Assembly: GCA_003819975.1 (NCBI GenBank)
Contig: RPPU01000222.1
Coordinates: 1 to 7,430, forward strand
From: Desulfobacteraceae bacterium
GTDB lineage: Bacteria > Desulfobacterota > DSM-4660 > Desulfatiglandales > HGW-15
Reading direction: 5' to 3'
DNA: 7,430 bases
The position numbers and the translations under genes are program-made. The notes under the pieces are model-generated. The model was not told the origin of the DNA. It made no database searches and was given only the letters and a program-made list of their open reading frames with translations. Positions 1 to 6,088 of the stretch are shown piece by piece. Every line of letters begins with the position of its first letter. Position 1 is the first letter of the stretch.

Positions 1-469
1 CGATGGAAAGGCCGCCGGCCGACGAATCCAAGCGTTCCGCCACCTCCTCCCAGAGGCCGGTTTTTTCAAGTAACTGACGGACGAATTCTTTCCGGTTATG
101 CTTATTCACTTTATTATGAAAACGGGCGCCGAAAAGGACATTCTCGCGGATCGACATGGGAAAAGGCAAAGGTCGTTGCTGGACAATGCCGATTCGGGTA
201 CGGACGGACTGGGCGTCCATATCCGGGCTATAAATGTCCCGGCCGTGATAGTAAACTTTTCCGGTTTTTATGACCGCACCCGGGATCAATTCCAGGGTCC
301 GGTTGAGCACTCTTAAAAAGGTCGATTTTCCGCAGCCCGAAGGTCCCATTAAGGCGGTCACTTTGTTCCGGGCGAACTCCGCATGAATGTTTTTAAGAAT
401 GGAACCGTTTCCATAACCGACACTGATGTTTTCGACGGATAAGACGGCGTCATTTTGAGGATCATTCAT
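1..469 (-). CDS. pstB: Phosphate ABC transporter ATP-binding protein PstB (N-terminal part, cut by window edge)
   Basis: Cytoplasmic ATPase of the PstSCAB phosphate importer, which drives transport through the PstC/PstA channel. About 156 codons are visible, starting MNDPQNDAVLSVENIS. Residues 42-50 are GPSGCGKST (Walker A). Gln97, in IVQQRPLPFPMSI, is the Q-loop, and the PFPMSI wording is typical of PstB. The frame leaves the window at SAGGLSI, just where the LSxGQQQRL signature should follow, so Walker B and the H-loop are not seen. The usual length is about 250-270 residues. The start ATG (467-469) overlaps the pstA stop as ATGA, which implies translational coupling, and a strong TAAGGAGG lies at 481-488, 11 bases upstream. 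Last visible gene of the pstSCAB operon; phoU often follows but would be outside the window. Assignment as PstB is firm from motifs plus operon order. Confidence 0.95.
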   Translation of the reverse strand, partial: MNDPQNDAVLSVENISVGYGNGSILKNIHAEFARNKVTALMGPSGCGKSTFLRVLNRTLELIPGAVIKTGKVYYHGRDIYSPDMDAQSVRTRIGIVQQRPLPFPMSIRENVLFGARFHNKVNKHNRKEFVRQLLEKTGLWEEVAERLDSSAGGLSI

Positions 470-1299
470 TCCTTCAAATACCTCCTTAGAATCATTGCGG
501 CAATGTTAAAGACGAAAAGCCCGAGCACCAGAATTAAAGCAGTGCCGTAGGCCTGATCGAACGATATCGCCTCGGCAACAAGATAATACAAATGGGTCGG
601 CAGGGTCATTACCGGATGAAAAAGATTGAAACCGCCGGGCGTGTAATAGACCGAAGCAGTGAAGAGCACCGGTGAAGCGGATCCCACCGCGTGTCCCACG
701 GCCAGCACGACGCCGGCCAGTATGCGACTCCAGGTCTTTCGCAATAGAATTTTTAGAATCCATTCGGTCCGATCGACTCCCAGGGCAAAGGTCGCTTCGC
801 GATATTCGGAGGGCACGGCTTCCAAGGCTTCATGGCTCGTGATCAGGATAATCGGAAACATCACCATGGCCAGCACCAAACCGCCGGCCAACAAGGATAT
901 GCCCATGGAGAGCGTTACCACAAAAAAAGCATAACCGAAAAGTCCGTATAAGATAGAGGGCACGGCGGCCATGGATTCGATGATCCACCGGGCGGTCCTT
1001 TTAAAACGTTGATTTTTCAGAAACTCGGCCAAATAGATTGCTCCGCCGATTCCCGCGGGCAAAGCAATCAGGAGACCGATCAAGATGAGGCTGAAGCTGC
1101 CCTGAAGGGCCGGAAAAATGCCGCCACTGCTGCCCAGCGGAAATCCCCTGGGCCTGTCGAACAAAAAAGAGAGCGAAATCACCCGGATTCCATGGTAAAG
1201 CAAATAACCCACGATCCAAAAAGGGAGAATCAGACCGATCAAACCGCAAAACCAGACCAACAGAACATAAATTTTATTAAATAAATGTTTCGTTTTCAT
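466..1299 (-). CDS. pstA: Phosphate ABC transporter permease PstA
   Basis: Inner-membrane permease subunit that pairs with PstC to form the phosphate channel. It has 277 residues, normal for PstA. Six hydrophobic segments can be drawn: about 11-37, 68-92, 108-132, 134-155, 192-216 and 250-270. The cytoplasmic EAA-type loop that contacts PstB is seen around 166-200 (REATFALGVDRTEW and following). SMAAVPSILYGLFGY (109-123) is a typical Pst permease signature. It starts one base after the pstC stop, and its TGA overlaps the pstB ATG. Odd point: the conserved motif around E. coli Arg-220 (ARISGETAPLL) reads GHAVGSASPVL here (202-212), so Arg becomes His203 and Glu becomes Ser207. Family and position in the operon are clear; whether transport is altered is open. 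Confidence 0.95.
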   Translation of the reverse strand: MKTKHLFNKIYVLLVWFCGLIGLILPFWIVGYLLYHGIRVISLSFLFDRPRGFPLGSSGGIFPALQGSFSLILIGLLIALPAGIGGAIYLAEFLKNQRFKRTARWIIESMAAVPSILYGLFGYAFFVVTLSMGISLLAGGLVLAMVMFPIILITSHEALEAVPSEYREATFALGVDRTEWILKILLRKTWSRILAGVVLAVGHAVGSASPVLFTASVYYTPGGFNLFHPVMTLPTHLYYLVAEAISFDQAYGTALILVLGLFVFNIAAMILRRYLKE

Positions 1300-1300
1300 G

Positions 1301-2221
1301 TTATGACGTAAAAAACCTTGAAAACAGTTTTTTCTTCAGAAGTAAAATACCGAAATTAACGATCAGAACCATAATCAGAAGGATAAAGCCCGCCGAAAAG
1401 AGCGCCTGGTATTTGGGGGAATGCACCATGGTTTCGCCCAATTCGGTGGCCAACAAGGCCGTGACCGGTTGGGCTCTGTCCAAAATCGATTGGGGCACGG
1501 CCACCGAGTTGCCTGAAAGCATCAGAACCGCCAGGGTCTCGCCGATGCCGCGCGCAAAACCCAACGCGACAGCCGCCAGTAATCCGGGAAAAGCATGGAC
1601 CCATACGATTTTGGAAAGCAAGGTCCATTGATTCACGCCCAGCGATAATACGGATTCGCGATAAATCGCGAAAGAAGATCGAAACGCTTCGGCTGAAGTG
1701 CTCGCGATAAAGGGGAGCATCATCACACCCAAAATGATACCGGCCGCCAGAACGGTTTCACCCGTGGAAAGAGCAAAAAAATGTTCGAACAGACGCACCA
1801 GGGTGACATAGCCGAAAAAGCCGTAGACCACGGCGGGTATGCCGGCCAGTAATTCCAGGGCGGGTTGCAAAATTTTACGGATCAAAGGCGGAGCCAATTC
1901 GGCTGAAAAAACACCGATGCCGAAACCGATGGGAATGGATATCAAGAGACCGATACCGGTTATGTAAAAAGAGGAAATCCAGGCATGGCCCAAGCGATAA
2001 TCGGGCGGATCGGCCAAAGGGCTCCAACCGGGGCTGAAAATCAGATCGAAACGAAAAACACGGGAAAAGGGGAAACCGGTCTCTTTTAAAAGAAAAGCGA
2101 CGGTCAAAACCAGCATCAACAAGCCCAAGGACAACGAAAAAAAACTCAGGGACAGGAAAAGACGGTCCCTGAGCGATTGATTTCCGAAACGGTTTTTACT
2201 TTTTAAAAATACCATTTTCAT
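1301..2221 (-). CDS. pstC: Phosphate ABC transporter permease PstC
   Basis: Second inner-membrane permease of the phosphate importer, 306 residues. Likely membrane segments are near 21-46, 82-108, 124-146, 155-178, 208-234 and 274-296. Between the first two lies an outward loop rich in Pro, Asp and Arg (47-81). ELLAGIPAVVYGFFGY (123-138) and SLGVNQWTLLSKIVWVHAFP (193-212) are the family signatures, the latter being the loop that contacts PstB. The motif ARGIGETLAV (223-232) keeps the Arg and Glu normally conserved in PstC, in contrast to the changed motif in the neighbouring PstA. The start ATG is 8 bases after the pstS stop; no good Shine-Dalgarno sequence is seen, so coupling to pstS translation is likely. 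A second in-frame ATG two codons later is an alternative start. Confidence 0.95.
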   Translation of the reverse strand: MKMVFLKSKNRFGNQSLRDRLFLSLSFFSLSLGLLMLVLTVAFLLKETGFPFSRVFRFDLIFSPGWSPLADPPDYRLGHAWISSFYITGIGLLISIPIGFGIGVFSAELAPPLIRKILQPALELLAGIPAVVYGFFGYVTLVRLFEHFFALSTGETVLAAGIILGVMMLPFIASTSAEAFRSSFAIYRESVLSLGVNQWTLLSKIVWVHAFPGLLAAVALGFARGIGETLAVLMLSGNSVAVPQSILDRAQPVTALLATELGETMVHSPKYQALFSAGFILLIMVLIVNFGILLLKKKLFSRFFTS

Positions 2222-2229
2222 GGAACGAT

Positions 2230-3114
2230 CTAATTCATTTCCTTAACCGGCACATAGCCGTGCTCTACGATAATTTTCTGACCGTCATTCAGCACAAAAT
2301 CGATAAAGAGTTGTGCGGCTTTGGAAGGGGTTCCTTTAACGATGAGAATGAGCGGCCGGGTCAAGGTATATTTTCCGGAGACGGCGTTGGCATTACTGGG
2401 TTCCGTGCCTTCATATTTAAAGACTTTCAACTTATCGCTCTGCAAAGCAATCACCGAAGAAATATAAGTGATGGCGGAAACATTGGCTTCGACTTTTTTC
2501 AAGTTGGCGCCTTGCGACGGGACCTGCACGGCATGCGGGGTAAAATTTGCATTTTTCATAATCATCGTTTTGATCATCTCGGTCGAACCGCCGGCCATGT
2601 CGCGCATCTGCACCAGAATCGGTTTCGCGCCCAGGTCTTTACGAACGTCGCTGTAGTTTTTGGCTTCACCGGAATAGATCTTGACGATATCCTGAGCCGT
2701 GAGATTGTCCAACTTAGCCAAGGGATTCTTTTTGTTGACCGCAAAGGCCAGACAATCCTTGCTGACCAGGAATTCCCGATAGTCGCCCAATTTGGTTTTT
2801 TCTTCGGCTTTTAAATCCCGCGAAGACATGCCGATTTCAACGGTATGGTTGATCGCGGCATTGATGCCGAAACCGGAGCCGCCGCCGGTCACGAAGACCA
2901 GGATTTTTTTATTGGGAAGGCTGGGATCGATTTTGTTCCAGGTGTCGTATTTTTCCATGAATTGACTGGCGCAATCGGCGATGACCGGCAGCAGGGTGGT
3001 CGAGCCGCCGATGCGCAGGGTGCCGTCGAATTCCTTTTCCTGAGCGACGGCGGTCGCGGCGATAATGCCAAAAGAGCAGAGTACCCATAAACTTTGTTTT
3101 AAAATTCCTTTCAT
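2230..3114 (-). CDS. pstS: Periplasmic phosphate-binding protein PstS
   Basis: Periplasmic receptor that delivers inorganic phosphate to PstCA. It has 294 residues with a classic signal peptide: MKGILKQ, a hydrophobic core to about residue 21, and AVA just before Gln25 as the signal peptidase I site. There is no lipobox cysteine, which fits a soluble Gram-negative periplasmic protein. Phosphate-loop motifs are present: GGSTTLLP (36-43), TGGGSGFGI (76-84), GMSSRDL (95-101) and AGGSTEM (174-180). Later GKYTLTRPL (247-255) and EHGYVPV (284-290) match the C-terminal part of the type-2 PstS family. The start is supported by GGAGG at 3122-3126 on the minus strand, 7 bases before ATG. First gene of pstSCAB. 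A similar binding loop (HGSNTIG) recurs in the fusion protein at the right end of the window. Confidence 0.96.
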   Translation of the reverse strand: MKGILKQSLWVLCSFGIIAATAVAQEKEFDGTLRIGGSTTLLPVIADCASQFMEKYDTWNKIDPSLPNKKILVFVTGGGSGFGINAAINHTVEIGMSSRDLKAEEKTKLGDYREFLVSKDCLAFAVNKKNPLAKLDNLTAQDIVKIYSGEAKNYSDVRKDLGAKPILVQMRDMAGGSTEMIKTMIMKNANFTPHAVQVPSQGANLKKVEANVSAITYISSVIALQSDKLKVFKYEGTEPSNANAVSGKYTLTRPLILIVKGTPSKAAQLFIDFVLNDGQKIIVEHGYVPVKEMN

Positions 3115-3197
3115 TTTCTTGCCTCCATAAATTTAATATTCATGGAGACATTAGAGATGACCTGTTGCGATTGGATAAGGAAATAATAAGTTTTAAG
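3115..3197 (-). promoter_or_regulatory. Likely pst operon promoter region (weak Pho-box-like repeat)
   Basis: These 83 bases separate the transglutaminase-like gene from pstS on the minus strand and are the natural place for a pst promoter. On that strand AGGTCAT (3163-3157) and ATGTCTC (3151-3145) resemble the PhoB half-site CTGTCAT (5 and 4 of 7 matches), but they are spaced 12 rather than 11 bases apart. A TATTAA -10-like hexamer (3138-3133) follows, then the good GGAGG ribosome site of pstS. The matches are too weak to claim PhoB control; the region itself is a reasonable promoter candidate. Confidence 0.25.
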
Positions 3198-3737
3198 TTA
3201 AGGAATAATGCCGTCCGGTTTTCCCGGATTGTGTTTCAGGAGCTCCAGGCCGGCCATACGCGCATTCAGGACGGTTTTAATCGCGATTCCCCGCAACTCG
3301 GGCTGTTTTAAGATAGGGTTTTCAAATGCTTTTCGGTACAGCAGATATTCTTCTTTAGCGGAAATAGCGGGCGCCACCGGGACGGCGAACAGGAAGTTCT
3401 CAATGGGTTTGTTTTTTCCATTATGGTTGCCTTCGGTCAGATCAACGCGATGGGGGCCGTATTCAAGAAAACAATGAACCATGGGAACATACGGCAATCC
3501 GTATTTTTTTAAAATTCGATCCGTGCCGGTTACGATCTCTTCGGTCATGGCATAGATGCCCACCATTTTCACGACCGGAAGGCCTAATTCCAGCGCCAGG
3601 GTGGCAATGACGGCGTGTTTGGTCGTACAGGTCCCCATTTTCTCCTTAAATAGGATCATCAAATCGTCCCGGTCCGAGTTGTAGCCATAGGGTAGTTCGT
3701 TTGCATAACGGCAGGCAGCTCGAAATTCACGGATTAT
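3198..3737 (-). CDS. Transglutaminase-like (papain-fold) small protein, 5' end unresolved
   Basis: Exact function unknown. The protein resembles small transglutaminase-fold proteins. With the first ordinary start (TTG at 3662) it has 154 residues, with GTCTTKHA (Cys12), PMVHCFLEY (His63) and HRVDLT (Asp74) giving a plausible Cys-His-Asp catalytic set. The frame stays open upstream to 3737, and those 25 codons read like protein: REFRAACRYANELPYGYNSD. The ELPYGYNSDRDD stretch leads straight into the catalytic segment in the way I expect for this family, so the true gene very probably begins upstream. No ATG, GTG or TTG exists there before the stop at 3738-3740. An ATG at 3761-3763 lies in another frame and would join after a one-base change. 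Possibilities are a rare ATA/ATC start, a frameshift or sequence error, or a recently damaged gene. No signal peptide or membrane segment is seen. It lies upstream of pstS in the same direction. Confidence 0.75.
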   Translation of the reverse strand: MIREFRAACRYANELPYGYNSDRDDLMILFKEKMGTCTTKHAVIATLALELGLPVVKMVGIYAMTEEIVTGTDRILKKYGLPYVPMVHCFLEYGPHRVDLTEGNHNGKNKPIENFLFAVPVAPAISAKEEYLLYRKAFENPILKQPELRGIAIKTVLNARMAGLELLKHNPGKPDGIIP

Positions 3738-3867
3738 TTACGAAAAATTAATCGCGTATTCATCCAATAATTATTTTTCGGGTGTACGTTTCCGCAATAA
3801 ACAACCGGTCATTATAAACTCATTGCCTTGCAATGCAGGAAAAATCGGACCGGTAAAGGAGCGATTC
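3738..3867. promoter_or_regulatory. Divergent intergenic region between the transglutaminase-like gene and olsB
   Basis: About 130 A/T-rich bases lie between divergently read genes, so promoters for both directions should be here. A single good PhoB-type half-site CGGTCAT occurs at 3806-3812 (6 of 7 to CTGTCAT), but the matching second half, AACTCAT at 3817-3823, fits at only 4 of 7. TATAAA (3813-3818, plus strand) or TATAAT (3816-3811, minus strand) could serve as a -10 element, with no clear -35 element. The position is sound as a promoter region; the individual sites are weak. Confidence 0.35.
3855..3861 (+). promoter_or_regulatory. Ribosome binding site that fixes the olsB start
   Basis: AAAGGAG sits 6 bases before the ATG at 3868. 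It supports that ATG as the true start over an in-frame TTG at 3823, which has no Shine-Dalgarno sequence and would place the ribosome site inside the gene. Confidence 0.85.
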
Positions 3868-4743
3868 ATGTTTGCCGAAATGCCCAATCTTCAGTCTCCT
3901 CAGACCAAAAAAACAAAAAGAATTTCATCCGCCGTTTCAACCGTGATCAAGGATCATGTGCTCTGGCTCAAGTATTTTCGCCCCAAGATCAGATTTCAAT
4001 TCGATTACGGGAACTATGTCGTTAAAACCGCCGAAAACGGGGAAGAACTCAAGAAAATTCTCAAGTTAAGATATGACGTTTTTTTTAAAGAATACCGGGA
4101 AATTGAAAAGCATTTACAGATCGACATGGACCGCTTTGATTTGTTTGCGGATCATTTGGCGGTTTTTAAAAAGGATACGGGCGATTGCATCGCCACCTAT
4201 CGTCTGATCGCCACGCTTTTCGCCAAGAAATTTTACTCGCAAACCGAATTTGATATCAGCGCGATTTTAAAACTTCCGGGAGCCAAACTTGAATTGGGCC
4301 GGGCTTGCGTCGACCGGAAACATCGCAACAGCGGCATGATGCTTCTTTTATGGAAAGGGTTGAGCGAATATGTCCGATTATCCGATGCGCGTTATTTATT
4401 CGGTTGTTCCAGTATTAAAACCATGGACATTCGGGAAATAGCCGACCTTTATGTCTATTTGAAAACCCAGTATCCTGTTCCCGGTGCTTTTCGAGTTCGG
4501 CCGCTCAAAAAATTTAGGATAAAAGAATTTTCCGATGAAAAATATTTAACGGAAACGTCGGTGAAGAAACCGGAGCAAGATATTAAAAGAATGATCCCGG
4601 CGCTGATGATGCTTTATCTCAGGGTCGGCGCCCATATTTGCGGCGAGCCGGCTCTGGACCGTAAATTTCATTGTGCGGATTTTTTCACGCTGCTGGATAC
4701 GAGCAAAATGAGCAAAAAAGCGGAACGGAAATATAATCTCTGA
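3868..4743 (+). CDS. olsB: OlsB-type L-ornithine N-acyltransferase (GNAT fold)
   Basis: Probably transfers a 3-hydroxyacyl chain from acyl carrier protein to the alpha-amino group of ornithine, giving lyso-ornithine lipid at the cytoplasmic face of the inner membrane. It has 291 residues from the ATG with AAAGGAG upstream, close to the usual OlsB length. Hallmarks in order: LRYDVFFKE (67-75, the autoinducer-synthase-like start of the acyltransferase core), DHLAVF (95-100), ATYRLI (109-114), FYSQTEFDI (122-130), LELGRACVD (141-149), LLLWKGL (159-165), FGCSS (178-182), then a C-terminal block IPALMMLYLRVGA (243-255) and DRKFHCADFFTLLD (264-277). FYSxxEFD and the lEfGR/LELGR-CV motif are strongly OlsB-like. 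It is followed by a PlsC/OlsA-type gene, the standard partner. Alternatives are other GNAT N-acylamino-acid synthases, such as FeeM-like or PEP-CTERM-associated acyltransferases; the partner gene argues for OlsB. Confidence 0.82.
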   Translation: MFAEMPNLQSPQTKKTKRISSAVSTVIKDHVLWLKYFRPKIRFQFDYGNYVVKTAENGEELKKILKLRYDVFFKEYREIEKHLQIDMDRFDLFADHLAVFKKDTGDCIATYRLIATLFAKKFYSQTEFDISAILKLPGAKLELGRACVDRKHRNSGMMLLLWKGLSEYVRLSDARYLFGCSSIKTMDIREIADLYVYLKTQYPVPGAFRVRPLKKFRIKEFSDEKYLTETSVKKPEQDIKRMIPALMMLYLRVGAHICGEPALDRKFHCADFFTLLDTSKMSKKAERKYNL

Positions 4744-4838
4744 ATGTTTTTTGATCCTGAAAAGCACTGGATCAAAAAACATGAATTTCGGCAACGGTTT
4801 GAGCCGGAACAGGAGTACCGGGGAGATCGCCGGAATAA
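4744..4838 (+). repeat. Intergenic repeat, copy 1 (perfect hairpin plus GC-rich tail)
   Basis: The element begins at the olsB stop. It has a perfect 14-bp inverted repeat, ATGTTTTTTGATCC (4744-4757) and GGATCAAAAAACAT (4769-4782), with an 11-base loop. A smaller stem follows, TTTCGGC (4786-4792) with GCCGGAA (4803-4809), then TTGAGCCGGAACA and a closing CGCCGGAATAA. The same order of parts recurs after the next gene (5643-5766). The A/T-rich stem is symmetrical and not a GC stem with a U-tract, so it is not a standard terminator, though it could act as a processing or stability element between the two cistrons. Confidence 0.75.
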
Positions 4839-4881
4839 ACCATTACGATTCTATGTCGATATAGTCGAGCTGAGCGCCTAA
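4744..4881 (+). CDS. Possible 45-residue small protein inside repeat copy 1
   Basis: An ATG directly abuts the olsB stop (TGA-ATG) and opens a 45-codon frame ending at TAA, 8 bases before the GTG of the next gene. The product would be hydrophilic and charged: it begins MFFDPEKHWIKKHEFRQRFE and ends RFYVDIVELSA, with no signal peptide or membrane segment. The tight junctions suit stop-restart translation and could explain why the next gene lacks a ribosome site. Against it, the first two thirds coincide with a hairpin-bearing repeat whose second copy downstream of olsA is broken by stops in the equivalent frame. I do not recognise a family. Read as a tentative small gene or chance frame. Confidence 0.25.
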   Translation: MFFDPEKHWIKKHEFRQRFEPEQEYRGDRRNKPLRFYVDIVELSA

Positions 4882-4889
4882 TAACCCAA

Positions 4890-5669
4890 GTGACGAATAT
4901 GGTTTATCTCTTTTCGAAGATGTTTGCTTTGTGGCTGTTGATCGGTCTTTATATCGGGAGTTGTTCTTGCCGCTTTTTATTGCCGCGGAAAATACGAGCG
5001 CGGCTTCTGATCCGGATCACCTCCTTTTATTGCAGAATCGCTCTGCGCATTTTGGGCATCCATTTGCAAGTCCGCAGGTCGAATGGGATCCCAACCCATT
5101 CGAGAACCCTTTATGTGTGCAATCATTATTCTTATCTGGATATTCTATTGATCGCGTCCGTTTTTCCGGCCCATTTTATAAGCTCGCGGGAAGTGGAAGA
5201 GATGTTTTTTTTGGGCCTGATGTGCAAATGCGGCGGCAGCCTTTTTGTGGAACGGCGCAACCGCCAAAGAATTTCGGCCGACATTGCGGCTGTTTCCGAA
5301 ACGATTGCCGACGGCCGGCCGGTGCTCCTATTTCCGGAAGGCACGTCTTCGGACGGATCGAGCCTCTTGCCCTTTAAGGTTTCCCTGTTTGCGGCCGTCG
5401 AGCAATCGGACGTACAGATCGTGCCGCTTTATCTTAGATACAATCGTATCGACGGGCAACCGTTTGCAACGCAAAACCATGCCAAAGTCTGTTACTACGG
5501 AGACATGACATTTTTTCCGCATCTTAAACAATTAATAGCCGTCCGATCCGTTTCCGCCACTCTGAGCGTGCTTGAGCCGATCCCGGCCGTTTCTTATTCA
5601 CGCAAAGAAATTGCCGGAATGGCGCGCGCCCAAATGATGCAATGTTTTTTCGATCCTATAAAAACATAG
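4890..5669 (+). CDS. olsA: PlsC-family acyltransferase, probable OlsA (lyso-ornithine lipid O-acyltransferase)
   Basis: Probably adds the second, ester-linked acyl chain to lyso-ornithine lipid; PlsC relatives do the same to lysophosphatidic acid. It has 259 residues with a hydrophobic N-terminal segment (5-31) for membrane attachment. All PlsC motifs are visible: NHYSYLD (78-84, the HX4D catalytic pair His79 and Asp84), GSLFVERR (116-123), FPEGTSSDG (148-156) and VPLYLRY (178-184). Placement right after OlsB is the main reason to prefer OlsA to PlsC; the motifs alone cannot decide substrate. The start is GTG 4890 or ATG 4899, neither with a clear ribosome site, so coupling to upstream translation is plausible. 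The last codons (CFFDPIKT) lie inside repeat copy 2, so the native C-terminus may have been replaced by the repeat. Confidence 0.8.
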   Translation: MTNMVYLFSKMFALWLLIGLYIGSCSCRFLLPRKIRARLLIRITSFYCRIALRILGIHLQVRRSNGIPTHSRTLYVCNHYSYLDILLIASVFPAHFISSREVEEMFFLGLMCKCGGSLFVERRNRQRISADIAAVSETIADGRPVLLFPEGTSSDGSSLLPFKVSLFAAVEQSDVQIVPLYLRYNRIDGQPFATQNHAKVCYYGDMTFFPHLKQLIAVRSVSATLSVLEPIPAVSYSRKEIAGMARAQMMQCFFDPIKT

Positions 5670-5766
5670 GATCGAAAAAGACGTCATTCCGGCAATGATT
5701 TGAGCCGGAACATGAATTCCGGCCAACCGGAACAGACGTTCCAGTGAAAAGCGCCGGAAAAAATAA
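5643..5766 (+). repeat. Intergenic repeat, copy 2 (overlaps the olsA 3' end)
   Basis: Same element as at 4744-4838. The perfect 14-bp inverted repeat is TTTTTCGATCCTAT (5646-5659) with ATAGGATCGAAAAA (5666-5679) and a 6-base loop; the olsA stop TAG (5667-5669) is inside the right arm. Then TTCCGGC (5687-5693) pairs with GCCGGAA (5704-5710). The shared string TTTGAGCCGGAACA is identical in both copies, and the copy closes with CGCCGGAAAAAATAA. It carries extra CCGGAAC units compared with copy 1. The arms differ in sequence between copies but keep pairing, which suggests that the hairpin itself is maintained. Confidence 0.75.
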
Positions 5767-5866
5767 GTATGATTGAAAATTCGTTGTATTCCCGAAAAGC
5801 ATAAAGCCTTACATCAAGACCGTTCATCCGGAATATTTTCGACCGATGATTGTGCGGACGCAAATA

Positions 5867-5891
5867 CCCATTTCGTGCCGCTTGAAATGGG
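5867..5891. repeat. Short perfect hairpin
   Basis: CCCATTTC (5867-5874) and GAAATGGG (5884-5891) form a perfect 8-bp stem with a 9-base loop. No U-tract follows on either strand, so it is not a normal terminator. It sits just before the REP-like segment and may be part of the same structured region. Confidence 0.5.
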
Positions 5892-5895
5892 GGGT

Positions 5896-5999
5896 CATGC
5901 GCTCAGGAGATTCTTGTCGAAGGATGAATTTATTGCTCCACTAGGCGCATGCTTCGACAAGCCCATCCCGAGTCCGGAGAAGGGCTCAAGGCGAACGGA
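5896..5999. repeat. REP-like palindromic intergenic segment
   Basis: Nested inverted repeats: CATGCGC (5896-5902) with GCGCATG (5945-5951), CTTGTCGAAG (5913-5922) with CTTCGACAAG (5952-5961), and AGCCC (5960-5964) with GGGCT (5982-5986). The wording CTTCGACAAGC ... GCTCAAGGCGAACGG resembles the CTTCGACAAGCTCAGG-type dispersed palindromes seen in many environmental genomes. I infer a REP-type element; copy number elsewhere cannot be judged from this window. Confidence 0.55.
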
Positions 6000-6043
6000 C
6001 CAAAAAAAGCGGAAAAAGCAGGTAACGTTTGGGCCCTATTCCG

Positions 6044-6088
6044 AACGGTTAAGATTCGATTAAGAATCGGACCCCAACCGTTTTTTTT
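6044..6088 (+). terminator. Intrinsic-terminator-like hairpin with U-tract
   Basis: Outer stem AACGGTT (6044-6050) with AACCGTT (6076-6082), inner stem GATTC (6053-6057) with GAATC (6064-6068), a 6-base loop, and eight T at 6081-6088. An internal bulge of seven bases (GGACCCC) weakens the stem. It points rightward, about 375 bases after the olsA stop, so it could end olsA read-through or a separate short RNA from the gene-free interval. Confidence 0.6.

Noticed and set aside
2260..2814. 184-codon plus-strand frame opposite pstS
   Set aside because: It lies wholly within pstS on the other strand. PstS is supported by signal peptide and family motifs, and the antisense product has no domain features.
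3806..3823. Pho box upstream of olsB
   Set aside because: Only the first half-site (CGGTCAT) is good; the second (AACTCAT) matches 4 of 7, and the site would overlap the -10 element instead of lying about 10 bases upstream of it.
3823..3867. Fifteen-residue N-terminal extension of OlsB from TTG 3823
   Set aside because: AAAGGAG at 3855-3861 sits 6 bases before ATG 3868, and the extension has no ribosome site of its own.
4744..4782. Classic rho-independent terminator after olsB
   Set aside because: The stem is A/T-rich with the T-run in the left arm and A-run in the right arm, with no GC-rich stem followed by a U-tract; olsA follows closely in the same direction.
5773..6063. Open frame of 96 codons with TTG start in the gene-free interval
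   Set aside because: It runs through the REP-like palindrome and ends inside the terminator hairpin, has no ribosome site, and shows no recognisable domain. Most likely a chance frame.
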